From Methanoregula sp. (GTDB taxonomy: Archaea > Halobacteriota > Methanomicrobia > Methanomicrobiales > Methanospirillaceae), in assembly GCA_028679075.1 (NCBI GenBank), contig JAJRCF010000002.1, positions 62,001-126,000 of the forward strand: a stretch of 64,000 nucleotides of DNA, read 5' to 3'. The notes under the pieces are model-generated. The model was not told where the DNA came from, did no database searches, and worked only from the letters and a program-made list of their open reading frames with translations. The position numbers and the translations under genes were made by a program. Positions 33,973 through 42,905 of the stretch are shown one piece after another (position 1 is the first letter of the stretch; the number at the start of each line of letters is the position of its first letter).

Positions 33973-34887
33973 ATGCCCGACATCATCGATGCACAGGACC
34001 TGAAAAAGAACTATGGCAGCACCGTTGCAGTCGATGGCATCCAGTTCACGGTCAGGAAAGGGGAGATCTTCGGGTTTCTCGGGCCCAATGGGGCGGGTAA
34101 GACCACAACGATGAAGATGATCACCTGCGTCTCTCCCCGCACGTCCGGCACCTTAAGCGTCCTTGGCATGGACCCGGACAAGAACCCCGCAGAGATCAAG
34201 CAGCGGCTCGGTGTTGTCCCGCAGGAGACCAACCTCGACCCGGACTTCACCTGCTTTGGCAACCTCTACTATTACTCCCGCTATTTCGACATCCCCAAAG
34301 ATGAGGCGGAAAAGAAAGCCGATGAGCTGCTGGAATTTGTCCAGCTGAAAGAGAAGGGGGACGTGGCCGTGGAGAAGTTATCCGGGGGGATGAAACGGCG
34401 CCTGATCCTTGCCCGGGCGCTCGTCAACACTCCTGACCTGCTCATCCTTGACGAACCGACAATCGGTCTTGACCCGCAGGCCCGCCACCTGATCTGGGAG
34501 AAACTCCGGAACCTGCAGGCACAGGGCAACACGATCGTCATGAGCACTCATTACCTCGACGAGGCGGAACGCCTCTGCGACCGGCTCGTGATCATGGACA
34601 ACGGGAAGATCCTGGTTGAAGGTACGCCGGCGGAACTGGTCCGGCAGTATGCCGGGCACGAGATCGTGGAGGTGGAGACGAGCGATGACGTGATCGCCTG
34701 CCTCACGGAACTGAAGGCCCCCTTCGAACAGACCGGCGATATGATCCAGATCACCGCAACGACAGATGCAGCCCGCGAGATTGCCCGCAGTGTCCTTGAC
34801 CGGTGCAAACCAAAGAGGATGATCACACGTCCGGCAACGCTTGAGGACGTGTTCCTGAAACTGACCGGGAGGACCCTCCGGGAGTGA
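33973..34887 (+). CDS. ABC transporter ATP-binding protein (DrrA/ABC-2 type)
   Basis: A 304-residue ATPase. Walker A is GPNGAGKTTT, the signature is LSGGMKRRL, Walker B is LLILDEPTIGLDP and the switch histidine is in MSTHYLDEAE. The last 70 residues form the DUF4162-type C-terminal domain found in exporters of the DrrA/NodI group. A GGTGAGA Shine-Dalgarno precedes the ATG. It overlaps or abuts the permease gene, so the pair makes one exporter. The substrate (lipid, drug or polysaccharide) is unknown. Confidence 0.92.
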   Translation: MPDIIDAQDLKKNYGSTVAVDGIQFTVRKGEIFGFLGPNGAGKTTTMKMITCVSPRTSGTLSVLGMDPDKNPAEIKQRLGVVPQETNLDPDFTCFGNLYYYSRYFDIPKDEAEKKADELLEFVQLKEKGDVAVEKLSGGMKRRLILARALVNTPDLLILDEPTIGLDPQARHLIWEKLRNLQAQGNTIVMSTHYLDEAERLCDRLVIMDNGKILVEGTPAELVRQYAGHEIVEVETSDDVIACLTELKAPFEQTGDMIQITATTDAAREIARSVLDRCKPKRMITRPATLEDVFLKLTGRTLRE

Positions 34888-34889
34888 CC

Positions 34890-35675
34890 ATGCCACACAT
34901 ACTATCCTTCCCTAAAATCACCCGCCGGGCATGGAAGGTCTGGTACCGGAACATGGTGGTCTTTGTCCGGACCTGGCAGGTGAACTTCTTCCCGCCCCTC
35001 ATCGAGGCACTCCTCTACCTCTTTGCCATCGGGATTGGTATCGGGACGTACGTGAAGGAGATCGAGGGCATCCCGTACGTGAACTTTATCGCACCGGCAA
35101 TCCTCGCGATCGCGGTCATGAACTCTGCGTTCTTTGAGTGCACCTACGGGTCGTACGTCCGGATGTATTACCAGAAGAGTTTCGATGCGATGATTGCGAC
35201 ACCGCTCTCCATTGAAGACGTGATCGCGGGCGAGTTGCTCTGGGGGGCGACCCGGAGCGTCATCTACGTGGTCATCATGCTGCCGGTACTTGCCGTGTTC
35301 GGCGTTATCTCACTCCCCCTTGCCCTGCTGGCCATCCCGCTCGGGTTCATCGGCGGCCTGATGTTTGCCGGCATCGCGATGTGCTTTACGTCCATTAGCC
35401 CCGGCATCGACACGCTGAACTACCCTGCGTTCCTCTTTATCACGCCGATGGCACTCTTCTCGGGCACGTTCTTTCCCCTGACCCTGATGCCGGTCTTCCT
35501 CCAGTACATCGCCTTCGCGCTGCTCCCGCTCACGCACCTTGTCGCGATCATGCGGATGTTCACGCTGGACGCATTGTCGTGGACGGTCCTCTTCAGTTTT
35601 GCATGGATCGCCATTGTCACGGCATTTTTCTGTCTCCTCTCGATCAACCTGATGAGACGACGGCTGATCGTCTGA
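34890..35675 (+). CDS. ABC-2 type transporter permease
   Basis: A 261-residue permease with six membrane segments and the ABC-2 motif region PAFLFITPMALFSGTFFPLTLMP. It resembles NodJ/DrrB-type permeases. A GTG at 34884 overlapping the ATPase stop is also in frame; ATG 34890 is two codons downstream and equally likely. Translation is surely coupled to the ATPase gene. Confidence 0.9.
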   Translation: MPHILSFPKITRRAWKVWYRNMVVFVRTWQVNFFPPLIEALLYLFAIGIGIGTYVKEIEGIPYVNFIAPAILAIAVMNSAFFECTYGSYVRMYYQKSFDAMIATPLSIEDVIAGELLWGATRSVIYVVIMLPVLAVFGVISLPLALLAIPLGFIGGLMFAGIAMCFTSISPGIDTLNYPAFLFITPMALFSGTFFPLTLMPVFLQYIAFALLPLTHLVAIMRMFTLDALSWTVLFSFAWIAIVTAFFCLLSINLMRRRLIV

Positions 35676-35683
35676 TCGCGGGA

Positions 35684-36232
35684 TTACCGGTGAATCCGCA
35701 GGACATACAGGACCTCGTCCTCCACTGTTTCCTGCCGGACCACGTCCGATGAAAATCCCTGAGTTGCGAACAGATCATGTACGCTGTCAAGGCCTGTCAG
35801 CGATGAGATGAGCAGGAGAATCCTCCCCCCCGGCGCGATCACCTGCCCGACGCGTTCGGCAAACCGTTCGATTGTCTCTCTTCCACTTTTCCCCCCGTCA
35901 AGGGCATACTCGAGCCAGTCATCGATCCGCTCGTGAGGCGCGGTGGGGAGGTACGGGGGATTGAAGAGGATGAGATCGAACGGCCCCCGGACACCATTGA
36001 AGAGATTGCAGCGCACTATATCCACTCCTTCCCGGCGGGCACACATCGCTGCATGGGGGTTGATGTCCGTTGCCACAACACCGGTCACCTTCGCAAGCTC
36101 CCGTGCAATAAAACCGGAGCCGGTGCCCACTTCCAGCACCCGGTCACCGGGCTTCACTTCCGCCATGGCTGCATCAAGGAGGAGGAACGTATCGGCATCC
36201 GGCGGATATACCTGACTGGGATTGTAGTGCAT
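35684..36232 (-). CDS. HemK2/Mtq2-type protein glutamine methyltransferase
   Basis: A 182-residue Rossmann methyltransferase. Motif I is VLEVGTGSGFIARELA and the catalytic motif NPPYLP marks N5-glutamine methyltransferases. The archaeal/eukaryotic form methylates the GGQ glutamine of release factor aRF1 (and aids rRNA or Trm112-linked reactions). In many archaea it follows ksgA directly; here thiC lies between them on the other strand. Confidence 0.88.
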   Translation of the reverse strand: MHYNPSQVYPPDADTFLLLDAAMAEVKPGDRVLEVGTGSGFIARELAKVTGVVATDINPHAAMCARREGVDIVRCNLFNGVRGPFDLILFNPPYLPTAPHERIDDWLEYALDGGKSGRETIERFAERVGQVIAPGGRILLLISSLTGLDSVHDLFATQGFSSDVVRQETVEDEVLYVLRIHR

Positions 36233-36455
36233 AACGTTACTGGAATGGTTGGGCGGAAAGGGGCTAAAAGGGATTGGTGGGGAGTGCCGGCATCAGCGAT
36301 ACCCCGGGTAATCACCAGCCGATGCTGCCCCGGTTTTCCCTGTAGTGTGAATCCTGTGGGAAGTTGCAATTATAAACTCACCGGCAGTTTATTAGTGATC
36401 CTGATGCCCTTTTTTCCCTTCGCAGTCAGACCCTGATATCCCAACCGGACTCAAA

Positions 36456-36520
36456 ATGGAGGTATCCATATGCCGGGAACACCAAGGTTACCGGCACGGG
36501 GAGCGTTGCTGCATCCATGA
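36456..36520 (+). CDS. Candidate 16-codon leader ORF before thiC
   Basis: ATG 36470 opens MPGTPRLPARGALLHP and stops at 36518-36520, where the stop overlaps the thiC start (ATGA). A textbook GGAGGT (36458-36463) sits 6 nt before this ATG, whereas thiC itself has no clear Shine-Dalgarno. Ribosomes loaded here could reinitiate at thiC, making it a translational-coupling leader. The peptide has no recognised sequence. Coordinates include the ribosome-binding site. Confidence 0.45.
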
Positions 36521-37743
36521 AGACACAGGCCGATTATGCACAGGAAGGAGTCATCACACGCCAGATGAAGGCAGTTGCCAAAGAGGAGGGGATCGATCCC
36601 GCCATTCTCTGTAAGCAGGTAGCGGAAGGCAGTGCAGTGATCATGCAGCGGGGAACACGGGCGACCGGCATTGGCAGGGGGCTCCGTACCAAGATCAATG
36701 TCAATCTCGGCACATCAACCGGGAAAGCGGATGTCAGCGACGAGATACGGAAAGCCCGGATTGCCGAGGAGTTCGGGGCCGATACGATCAGCGACCTTTC
36801 GATGGGGGGTGATATCAATGCGATCCGTAAGGAAATTTTTGCACACACAACGCTCCCGATCACTACGGTCCCGGTATACCAGACTGTCGTAGAGAACGGG
36901 CTTGAGGAGATGACCCCGGGGGATATCCTCACCACCCTCCGGATGCAGGCACACGAGGGGATCAGTTCCGTTGTCATCCACTGCGTGAACCGTGCAATGC
37001 TCGACGGGTTCCGGAAAAAGAAACGGGTACTCGGCATGGTCTCCAAGGGTGGCTCGATCACCAGTGCGTTCATGCTCATACACGGGTGCGAAAACCCGTT
37101 TGTGGAACAGTTCGACGAGGTCATCTCAATCTGCCGGGAGCATGATATCGTCCTCTCGCTTGGCAACACGGCCCGGAGCGGGTGCATCCATGACCGGATG
37201 GATGCAATGCAGAAGGAAGAAATTCGGCAGAACGTGCAGCTTGCCCGCCAGGCGCTGGCAGCAGGGGTCCAGGTAATCATCGAGGGGGCGGGAGGCCATA
37301 TCAGGAACGACCGGATCGCGTCTTCGATCCGTTATTACAAGAAGCAGTCGCCGTTCCCGCTCTTCGTGGCCGGGCCGCTGCCTACCGATATTGCTGCCGG
37401 ATACGATCACATTGCCGGCGCAGTCGGGGGAAGCACGGCAAGTGCTGCCGGGGCAGATTATCTCTGCTATATAACGCCGGCAGAACACCTGGGTCTCCCG
37501 GGCCCGGATGCGGTAAAAGAGGGACTTATCGCATTCCGGATCGCGGCACATATCGGGGATACGGTCAAATACGGACAGGATAACCAGGACAGGAAAGTGG
37601 CGGTACTCCGGGCAGCACTCGACCGCGAAGGGCAGATCCGGTGTGCAATTGATCCTGACCGGGCACGGGAACTGACCGATGGGGAAACCGAATGCACGAT
37701 GTGCGGGAAGTACTGTGCGATAAAGATCATGCGGGAATATTAA
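36517..37743 (+). CDS. thiC: Phosphomethylpyrimidine synthase ThiC
   Basis: A 408-residue radical-SAM enzyme that turns aminoimidazole ribotide into HMP-phosphate for thiamine. It begins with the ThiC-typical QMKAVAKEEGIDPAIL, contains LGTSTGKADVSDEIRKA and LVIHGC-like FMLIHGCENP regions, and ends with the unusual C-terminal cluster motif C-x2-C-x4-C (CTMCGKYCAI). I looked for a TPP riboswitch in the 280 nt upstream and saw none; only the short leader ORF is evident. It is an opposite-strand insert between ksgA and hemK2. Confidence 0.92.
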   Translation: MKTQADYAQEGVITRQMKAVAKEEGIDPAILCKQVAEGSAVIMQRGTRATGIGRGLRTKINVNLGTSTGKADVSDEIRKARIAEEFGADTISDLSMGGDINAIRKEIFAHTTLPITTVPVYQTVVENGLEEMTPGDILTTLRMQAHEGISSVVIHCVNRAMLDGFRKKKRVLGMVSKGGSITSAFMLIHGCENPFVEQFDEVISICREHDIVLSLGNTARSGCIHDRMDAMQKEEIRQNVQLARQALAAGVQVIIEGAGGHIRNDRIASSIRYYKKQSPFPLFVAGPLPTDIAAGYDHIAGAVGGSTASAAGADYLCYITPAEHLGLPGPDAVKEGLIAFRIAAHIGDTVKYGQDNQDRKVAVLRAALDREGQIRCAIDPDRARELTDGETECTMCGKYCAIKIMREY

Positions 37744-37760
37744 GACGCGTTTGTGCCGGT

Positions 37761-38528
37761 TCACGCGATATTTGCAATCGTGGCGAAATCCTCGAGGTAT
37801 AATGCCTCGGGCCGGCTCTGCAGGATCTCTTCCGGGAGTGCCGCGATCACGCGTTTCACCCATTCCTCGCCAAGCATGCTGCCCACGGATCCCCGCAGGC
37901 AATTGCGCACGGTCTTGCGCCGGTGGGAGAAGAGCGCCCGTACCACATCGGCATACAGGCGACGGTCCCGGATATAAAAGATCGGGTCCCGGGGGAAGAT
38001 CTTCACCACAATGGAGTGGACCTGCGGCTTGGGCGAGAAGCACTGCGGGGGGAGTCGGAAACACTGCTGCACCGCGGCATATGTCTGCACCATGATCGAG
38101 AGCCGCCCGCAGTCCTTGGTGCCGGCCTTTGCCACCATCCTCTCGGCAAACTCGGCCTGGTACATCAGCACGGCGACCCTGAATCCCATGTCCATCAGCC
38201 GGAATGTGATCTTCGATGAAGCGGAGTAGGGGAGGTTTGAGACGGTGATCTCAAAGGGAGGGATCTCGCAGCGGGTCGCATCACCCTGCTGGAGCGTGAG
38301 CTGGCCGCTGGCAATCTCTTCAGAAAAAGTAACAACGAGCTGTTCGCAGAGTATCCCGTCGAGCTCGATTGCATGCACGATGGCGCCGCGGTCGAGCAGG
38401 GCACGGGTCAGCGCCCCGTTGCCCGGCCCGATCTCGAGCACCTTCTTCCCCCGCACGTCCTCAAGGTCTGCGATGCGGTTCACCGCATTCGTGTCAATGA
38501 GGAAGTGCTGGTCGTGGTGCGCTTTCAT
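37761..38528 (-). CDS. ksgA: 16S rRNA dimethyladenosine transferase (KsgA/Dim1)
   Basis: A 255-residue methyltransferase that dimethylates two adjacent adenosines in helix 45 of 16S rRNA, a late checkpoint in small-subunit assembly. EIGPGNGALTRALL is motif I and VSNLPYSASSK the catalytic NLPY motif. The helical C-terminal domain is complete. It overlaps DUF655 by 4 nt, the conserved archaeal arrangement. Confidence 0.93.
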   Translation of the reverse strand: MKAHHDQHFLIDTNAVNRIADLEDVRGKKVLEIGPGNGALTRALLDRGAIVHAIELDGILCEQLVVTFSEEIASGQLTLQQGDATRCEIPPFEITVSNLPYSASSKITFRLMDMGFRVAVLMYQAEFAERMVAKAGTKDCGRLSIMVQTYAAVQQCFRLPPQCFSPKPQVHSIVVKIFPRDPIFYIRDRRLYADVVRALFSHRRKTVRNCLRGSVGSMLGEEWVKRVIAALPEEILQSRPEALYLEDFATIANIA

Positions 38529-39088
38529 TTCGTGGTAAAGACGTGGTATTTGGTGTCTTTATCCTGAAGCTCCTCAATGATCCGCGCCTGGATCATCTTC
38601 TCCGGGTGCGGGATCGCCTTGATCCGTGCAGAGATATCCGCGAAACTTTCGAACGGCTTCCGGTTGCGGGACTCCAGGATCTCCCACATCAGCTTCTTAC
38701 CGATGCCCGGGAGGAGGTGGAGCATATGGAGTTTGGGCGTGATCGAGATGGACTTGTTGAAGAACTGGACGAAATCCGCCTCACGCTCCTTGACAACCTT
38801 CTCGATGATGAACGGGAGTTCCCCCCTCGCGGTCGGGGTCAGTTCCTCATAGCCGATACGGCGCTTGACCCGCTCCACTTTGTCACGTTCGGCATCGCCG
38901 ATATAGACCTTGTCGTAGAGGTTGATCACGGCCGTTGGTTTTGGCACAAGCTCGAGGAGCTTGAACTGTTCAAGGCCCATCGCCTGGACGATAGGCTCTC
39001 TCTTAAAAGTGGGGCGCGGGTCGTCAGAGTGCCCTTTCATAAGCACGTCCAGTACGATCGCGTTGACCTCTTTTTTCTCCGCCTTCAT
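38525..39088 (-). CDS. DUF655 RNA-binding-like protein
   Basis: A 187-residue DUF655 protein: an OB-like N-terminal part (VLDVLMKGHSDDPRPTFKREPIVQAMG...DKVYIGDAERDKV) and a C-terminal helix-hairpin-helix region (LHLLPGIGKKLMWEILESR). Its constant place between rpo4 and ksgA in archaea suggests a role with RNA, but function is unknown. The track starts at GTG 39097; a GAGGTG Shine-Dalgarno 6 nt ahead of ATG 39088 decides for the latter. Confidence 0.85.
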   Translation of the reverse strand: MKAEKKEVNAIVLDVLMKGHSDDPRPTFKREPIVQAMGLEQFKLLELVPKPTAVINLYDKVYIGDAERDKVERVKRRIGYEELTPTARGELPFIIEKVVKEREADFVQFFNKSISITPKLHMLHLLPGIGKKLMWEILESRNRKPFESFADISARIKAIPHPEKMIQARIIEELQDKDTKYHVFTTK

Positions 39089-39098
39089 ATGCAACACC

Positions 39099-39458
39099 TC
39101 AGAAGTGTGTTGTTACCAGCTCGATAATGGAATCAATCTCTTCAGGAGATAACGTAAATCGCTCTTTTGCAAAGATCGCCCGTACTTCGTCACGGGACTT
39201 TGGCATGATATTGGCAATCCGGTACGCAATCTCAGGCTTCATCTTTTCCATCTTGGTGAGCTCAGTCACAAGATCGCGGGACTTTTCGGGGTCAGTTTTT
39301 GCAAGCTGATTGGCATGCTCGATACTGCGCCTGAACTCGTAGGACATCTCCTTCTCGGCAGCAAGCCTCTCGGACTCTACCCGTAAGAGGACGCTGCGCA
39401 TCTCGGGAAGCGTGACCTTCTCTTCGCTAATTATACCCTTTACTTTGATGCCAATCAC
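39099..39458 (-). CDS. rpoF: RNA polymerase subunit Rpo4 (RpoF)
   Basis: A 119-residue Rpb4 homologue that pairs with Rpo7 to form the polymerase stalk, binding emerging RNA. The HRDC-like helical C-terminus is clear (KMKPEIAYRIANIMPKSRDEVRAIFAKERFTLSPEEID). The GTG at 39458 overlaps an AGGTGAT motif that could itself be the Shine-Dalgarno, so the exact start is uncertain by a few codons. It lies between rpl21e (12-nt gap) and DUF655. Confidence 0.9.
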   Translation of the reverse strand: MIGIKVKGIISEEKVTLPEMRSVLLRVESERLAAEKEMSYEFRRSIEHANQLAKTDPEKSRDLVTELTKMEKMKPEIAYRIANIMPKSRDEVRAIFAKERFTLSPEEIDSIIELVTTHF

Positions 39459-39470
39459 CTGACAGTGAAT

Positions 39471-39761
39471 TTACTTTTGTGCTTTTAGATGTTGTGGTCT
39501 TGCGATGACGACCTTGTCGGCGTTACCATCGCGGATTGTGAGCATCCATGCACGCCCGCGCTGGCCGAGAACTGTTCCGGTCAGGCCGTGGAAACGGCGG
39601 TGGGGCATCCCTTTCTGGACACTGGGATTACAGACGATGTGTACCCTGTCACCGATCTCAAATCTCTGGATAACGCAGGTGCACGGTGGCAGACCCCGCT
39701 CTCGTAAATCCTTCTTGAACTTATATCGTGTCTTCTTTCTTGGACCGTTGTGATGTGCCAT
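39471..39761 (-). CDS. rpl21e: Large ribosomal subunit protein eL21 (L21e)
   Basis: A 96-residue basic L21e. GPRKKTRYKFKKDLRERGLPP at the N-terminus and MPHRRFHGLTGTVLGQRGRAW in the SH3-like barrel are the family signatures. Length is normal. It follows pus10 by one nucleotide and begins the rpl21e-rpoF-DUF655-ksgA segment. Confidence 0.96.
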   Translation of the reverse strand: MAHHNGPRKKTRYKFKKDLRERGLPPCTCVIQRFEIGDRVHIVCNPSVQKGMPHRRFHGLTGTVLGQRGRAWMLTIRDGNADKVVIARPQHLKAQK

Positions 39762-39762
39762 T

Positions 39763-40995
39763 TTATTCTCCCTCCTTTGCTCCTTCCACCTGCGTGACGT
39801 CGAGGCTGGTGACGTGAGCCGTTCGTTTCAGGATCTCGGTAAGACTTGGACGGGTTCGCCCCGAGTCCCCGGATACGAGTTCCTTGATGTAGAGGCCGGC
39901 TTCGCCCAGGACTTCAACAATAAATTTGCCGTCCTGTTCCCCTACACACTCGATATCGAGGACTGTTCTCTCGCGGACCTTGTCGGCCCTGCGGTGAGCA
40001 ACCCTTTCGGGCGTGCGCTGATGTATTGTGACGCCCGAAAGGGTTTTTACGGCTTTTGCGAACTCGTCCGCAGATAATTCGCCGTCAACCTCGACCAGGA
40101 TCCTGTATTTTTTATGCGCTTTGTTTGATTTAAGGGTTTCCACCTCCGCACGGTCCGCCCAGCGTTTTATCGCAACGGAAACACGCCCTTCTGCGGTCCG
40201 GTTGATCTCCGCTTCGAGTGTCACAAGGTCGATGGAACGCTTCTTTGGCGAGACCACTTCAAGGATGAACGGTCGGCCGGTCCCCACCATGCGGGCATCG
40301 ATGTCCTCACGGCCCGCGCCGTGAAGGACCGCGTTCTCCGCAGAGAACGCCTCGATTACCGGCCTCCCGATCAGTTCCTCAACAGAGTCCAGGTACTGGG
40401 CGCCGGTGAAGTTGCACTTCTCGCAACCCGCCCCCCTGCAGGCCCGGCAGTCCCAGTGAGTCTGCGGGATGCCCCGCTCGAACTTCTGGTACCGGCCATA
40501 GAAGAAGACCGAGTTTACCTGCACCTCGACCGAGCCGGTCGCAGGGTCGAGGATTGCGACGACTTCCGGCGTCTTGAAGTTAACGACCTTGCCGATCCGT
40601 GCCGATACTGCCTTCCCGACCTCCCGGTTCACTTCCGACTTGAAGGGCTCGGGCTCGGCAAGCGAGAGGTCGCTCCAGACCATCTCCTCGTTCTCGGCAA
40701 TGAGCGGGGGCACCCGGCAGCCGACAAGGAACGTGGAGTACTCGAGGTCCTTCGTTGCCTCGATCACCCGCTCTGCCCAGAGCGGCACGTCATCGAAGAA
40801 GTTGCCGCAGACCCAGCAGGTGCCGGCGAACTTTTTGTAGGGTTGGTTCTCGGAAAGGGCGAGGGCCACCTTCAGCCCCTTACCCCGTTCGTCATTCGAG
40901 AGCCCGTGCGAGCGTTTGCCAAAGAACCGCCCGAGGCAGTGGTCGCATGTTTCCCCATAGGCAAGGATCGCCTTTACCTGTTCATTCATTTCCAT
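39763..40995 (-). CDS. pus10: tRNA pseudouridine synthase Pus10
   Basis: A 410-residue Pus10 that makes pseudouridine 54 and 55 in the tRNA T-loop. The N-terminal zinc/THUMP-like domain has CDHCLGRFFGKRSHGLS and CWVCGNFF, a second cysteine set is CRACRGAGCEKCNFTG, and the catalytic aspartate lies in GREDIDARMVGTGRPF. It overlaps trmY by 10 nt. TrmY methylates the pseudouridine 54 made by Pus10, so the two act in sequence. Confidence 0.93.
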   Translation of the reverse strand: MEMNEQVKAILAYGETCDHCLGRFFGKRSHGLSNDERGKGLKVALALSENQPYKKFAGTCWVCGNFFDDVPLWAERVIEATKDLEYSTFLVGCRVPPLIAENEEMVWSDLSLAEPEPFKSEVNREVGKAVSARIGKVVNFKTPEVVAILDPATGSVEVQVNSVFFYGRYQKFERGIPQTHWDCRACRGAGCEKCNFTGAQYLDSVEELIGRPVIEAFSAENAVLHGAGREDIDARMVGTGRPFILEVVSPKKRSIDLVTLEAEINRTAEGRVSVAIKRWADRAEVETLKSNKAHKKYRILVEVDGELSADEFAKAVKTLSGVTIHQRTPERVAHRRADKVRERTVLDIECVGEQDGKFIVEVLGEAGLYIKELVSGDSGRTRPSLTEILKRTAHVTSLDVTQVEGAKEGE

Positions 40996-41564
40996 CCACT
41001 TGTCCTCCTGTCCAGTTCATTATGCAATACGGTGATTGTATGATCGGCATGCAGGCACTTCGGCCCCACCGAATACTTCGGGCATTTACGGATCAACTCG
41101 TTCTCCGGTTCAGAAAAATTCTGGTGGTCGGAGAGGAGGAATGCACCCGGGAGTTCCTGTTCCTTCCTGATATCGCTGCCCGTCTCGTCAAGGACTGCAA
41201 ACGGCATATCCGCAACCAGCCGTTCGAGGCCGCCTTTCCGGATCGAGACCCCGTCCGCAGCCTCGCGGAACTCGCTGCCGCAGGGAACGTCGATCACCTT
41301 CTTGATCAGGGCGCCCGCACTCCGCTCATCCGGAGAGAGCGAGCGGACGGATGCCCCGGAAAACTTCACGGTCTTCGGCCCCGACGGTGCTCCCAGCAGG
41401 ACAAGATAACAGTCCACGTCCCGCCTAAGGTCGTGCGAGAGGAAGAGCGATGCATTCACGCACCGGCAGAGGATATCCATCCTTCCGCCGCTCCCCGGCA
41501 GGTCGTTGAGCGAGAAACTCCCGTCCGTCCGGGCAAGATGCCCGACAATAGTAAAAGAAGTCAT
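40986..41564 (-). CDS. trmY: tRNA (pseudouridine(54)-N1)-methyltransferase
   Basis: A 192-residue SPOUT methyltransferase that converts pseudouridine 54 to N1-methylpseudouridine, the archaeal counterpart of m5U54. Family features are the N-terminal GRMDILCRCVNASLFLSHD, the trefoil-knot region FLLSDHQNFSEPENELI and the C-terminal CLHADHTITVLHNELD. The 10-nt overlap with pus10 implies coupled expression. Confidence 0.93.
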   Translation of the reverse strand: MTSFTIVGHLARTDGSFSLNDLPGSGGRMDILCRCVNASLFLSHDLRRDVDCYLVLLGAPSGPKTVKFSGASVRSLSPDERSAGALIKKVIDVPCGSEFREAADGVSIRKGGLERLVADMPFAVLDETGSDIRKEQELPGAFLLSDHQNFSEPENELIRKCPKYSVGPKCLHADHTITVLHNELDRRTSGWK

Positions 41565-41576
41565 TGCACGAAAATC

Positions 41577-42905
41577 TCACTGCATCCCGGAGAAGCGTTT
41601 CATCAGGCGCTGCATGTTGAACTTTCCGCCGCCGCTGCCCTTGAGGCCCTTGAGGGTCCGCTGCATCATCTTGTAGTACTTGAGCAGTTCCCGGACCTCG
41701 TCCGGGGTTGCCCCGGCCCCGTGGGCGATCCGCTGCATGCGGGAACTGTTGATGAGCGAGGGTTCATCGAGCTCGGTCGGGGTCATCGAGTCCATGATGA
41801 TCCGGTACCGGACCATCTTTGTGCTGGTGACGTCATACACGCCTTCGGGCAGCTGCATGTTCCCGAGCGGGAGCATTCCCATGATCTGCTTTAAGGGGCC
41901 CATCTTGTTCAGGGCCTCGAGCTGCTTGTACATGTCGCGGAGGGTGAACTTCCCCTTCATCATCGCATTGACGTCCACGTCATCCGGGTTGAGGTTCTCG
42001 TTCGCCCGTTCGACAAGCGCCTTTAAGTCCCCCATGCCAAGCAGCCGGGAGATGAACCCGTCTGGGTCGAACCGTTCGAGGTCCTCGATCGTCTCTCCGC
42101 TCCCGATGAAGGCGATCCCGCTCTTGGTCTCGGCAACGGCCGACATGGCACCACCGCCTTTTGCAGTGCCGTCCATCTTCGTGATGATGACCCCGTCGAT
42201 CCCGATCGCCTCGTGGAACCGTTTTGCCTGCTCGCTTGCCTGCTGGCCAAGTGCCGCATCGATCACGAGCCAGCGGTGGGTCGCTTTTGTCAGCACATTG
42301 AGGTCGATGATCTCCCTGATGAGATCGGCCTCGAGCGCATGGCGGCCCTGGGTATCAACGATGATCAGTTCCTGCTCCTTTAAGGCCTCCAGGCCTTCGC
42401 GGGTGATCTTCAGGGCGTCTTTCTCCTGCGCATTGCCAAAGCAGGGGACATTGATCTTCGCACAGAGTGTGGAGATCTGGTCAAAGGCACCGGGCCGGAA
42501 CGTATCGGCACAGACAACGCCGACTTTCATGCCCTTCTTCTGGAAGTAACGGGCGAGCTTCGCGGTTGTTGTGGTCTTGCCGCTCCCCTGCAGGCCGGCC
42601 ATGAGGATCGTCTGGGGTTCGAGCCTGACCTCGGTCGAGGCCCAGACCAGCCGGACGAGCTCCTGGTACACGATGCGGAGCACGTGCTCGCGGACGTTCA
42701 TGCCCTTGGGGGGTTCCTCCTCGAGCGAGCGGGTGCGGATCGCCTTGCTGAGCTCCATGACGAGCTTGACGTTGACGTCCGATGAGATCAGCGCCCGCTG
42801 GAGGTCTTTCACCAGCTCGTCAACCGCGGCCCGGTCGACCACGGTCTTGCCGGCGAGTTTCTTGAGTGCATCCTTGAGGGATGTCGAGAGCCCGTCGAGC
42901 ATCAC
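41577..42905 (-). CDS. srp54: Signal recognition particle 54 kDa protein
   Basis: A 442-residue SRP54 GTPase. It has the N-terminal helical bundle, the G domain (G1 [10 protein letters not shown] near residue 105, [11 protein letters not shown] for G4/G5) and the methionine-rich M domain, ending [14 protein letters not shown], which binds signal peptides and 7S RNA. It overlaps ftsY by 4 nt, so SRP and its receptor are co-expressed. The SRP RNA and SRP19 are not seen here. Confidence 0.96.
   Translation of the reverse strand: MMLDGLSTSLKDALKKLAGKTVVDRAAVDELVKDLQRALISSDVNVKLVMELSKAIRTRSLEEEPPKGMNVREHVLRIVYQELVRLVWASTEVRLEPQTILMAGLQGSGKTTTTAKLARYFQKKGMKVGVVCADTFRPGAFDQISTLCAKINVPCFGNAQEKDALKITREGLEALKEQELIIVDTQGRHALEADLIREIIDLNVLTKATHRWLVIDAALGQQASEQAKRFHEAIGIDGVIITKMDGTAKGGGAMSAVAETKSGIAFIGSGETIEDLERFDPDGFISRLLGMGDLKALVERANENLNPDDVDVNAMMKGKFTLRDMYKQLEALNKMGPLKQIMGMLPLGNMQLPEGVYDVTSTKMVRYRIIMDSMTPTELDEPSLINSSRMQRIAHGAGATPDEVRELLKYYKMMQRTLKGLKGSGGGKFNMQRLMKRFSGMQ

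Noticed and set aside
36240-36516. TPP riboswitch upstream of thiC
   Set aside because: I searched by eye for the CUGAGA and ACCUGAUCxGG-type conserved blocks in order and found no convincing set.
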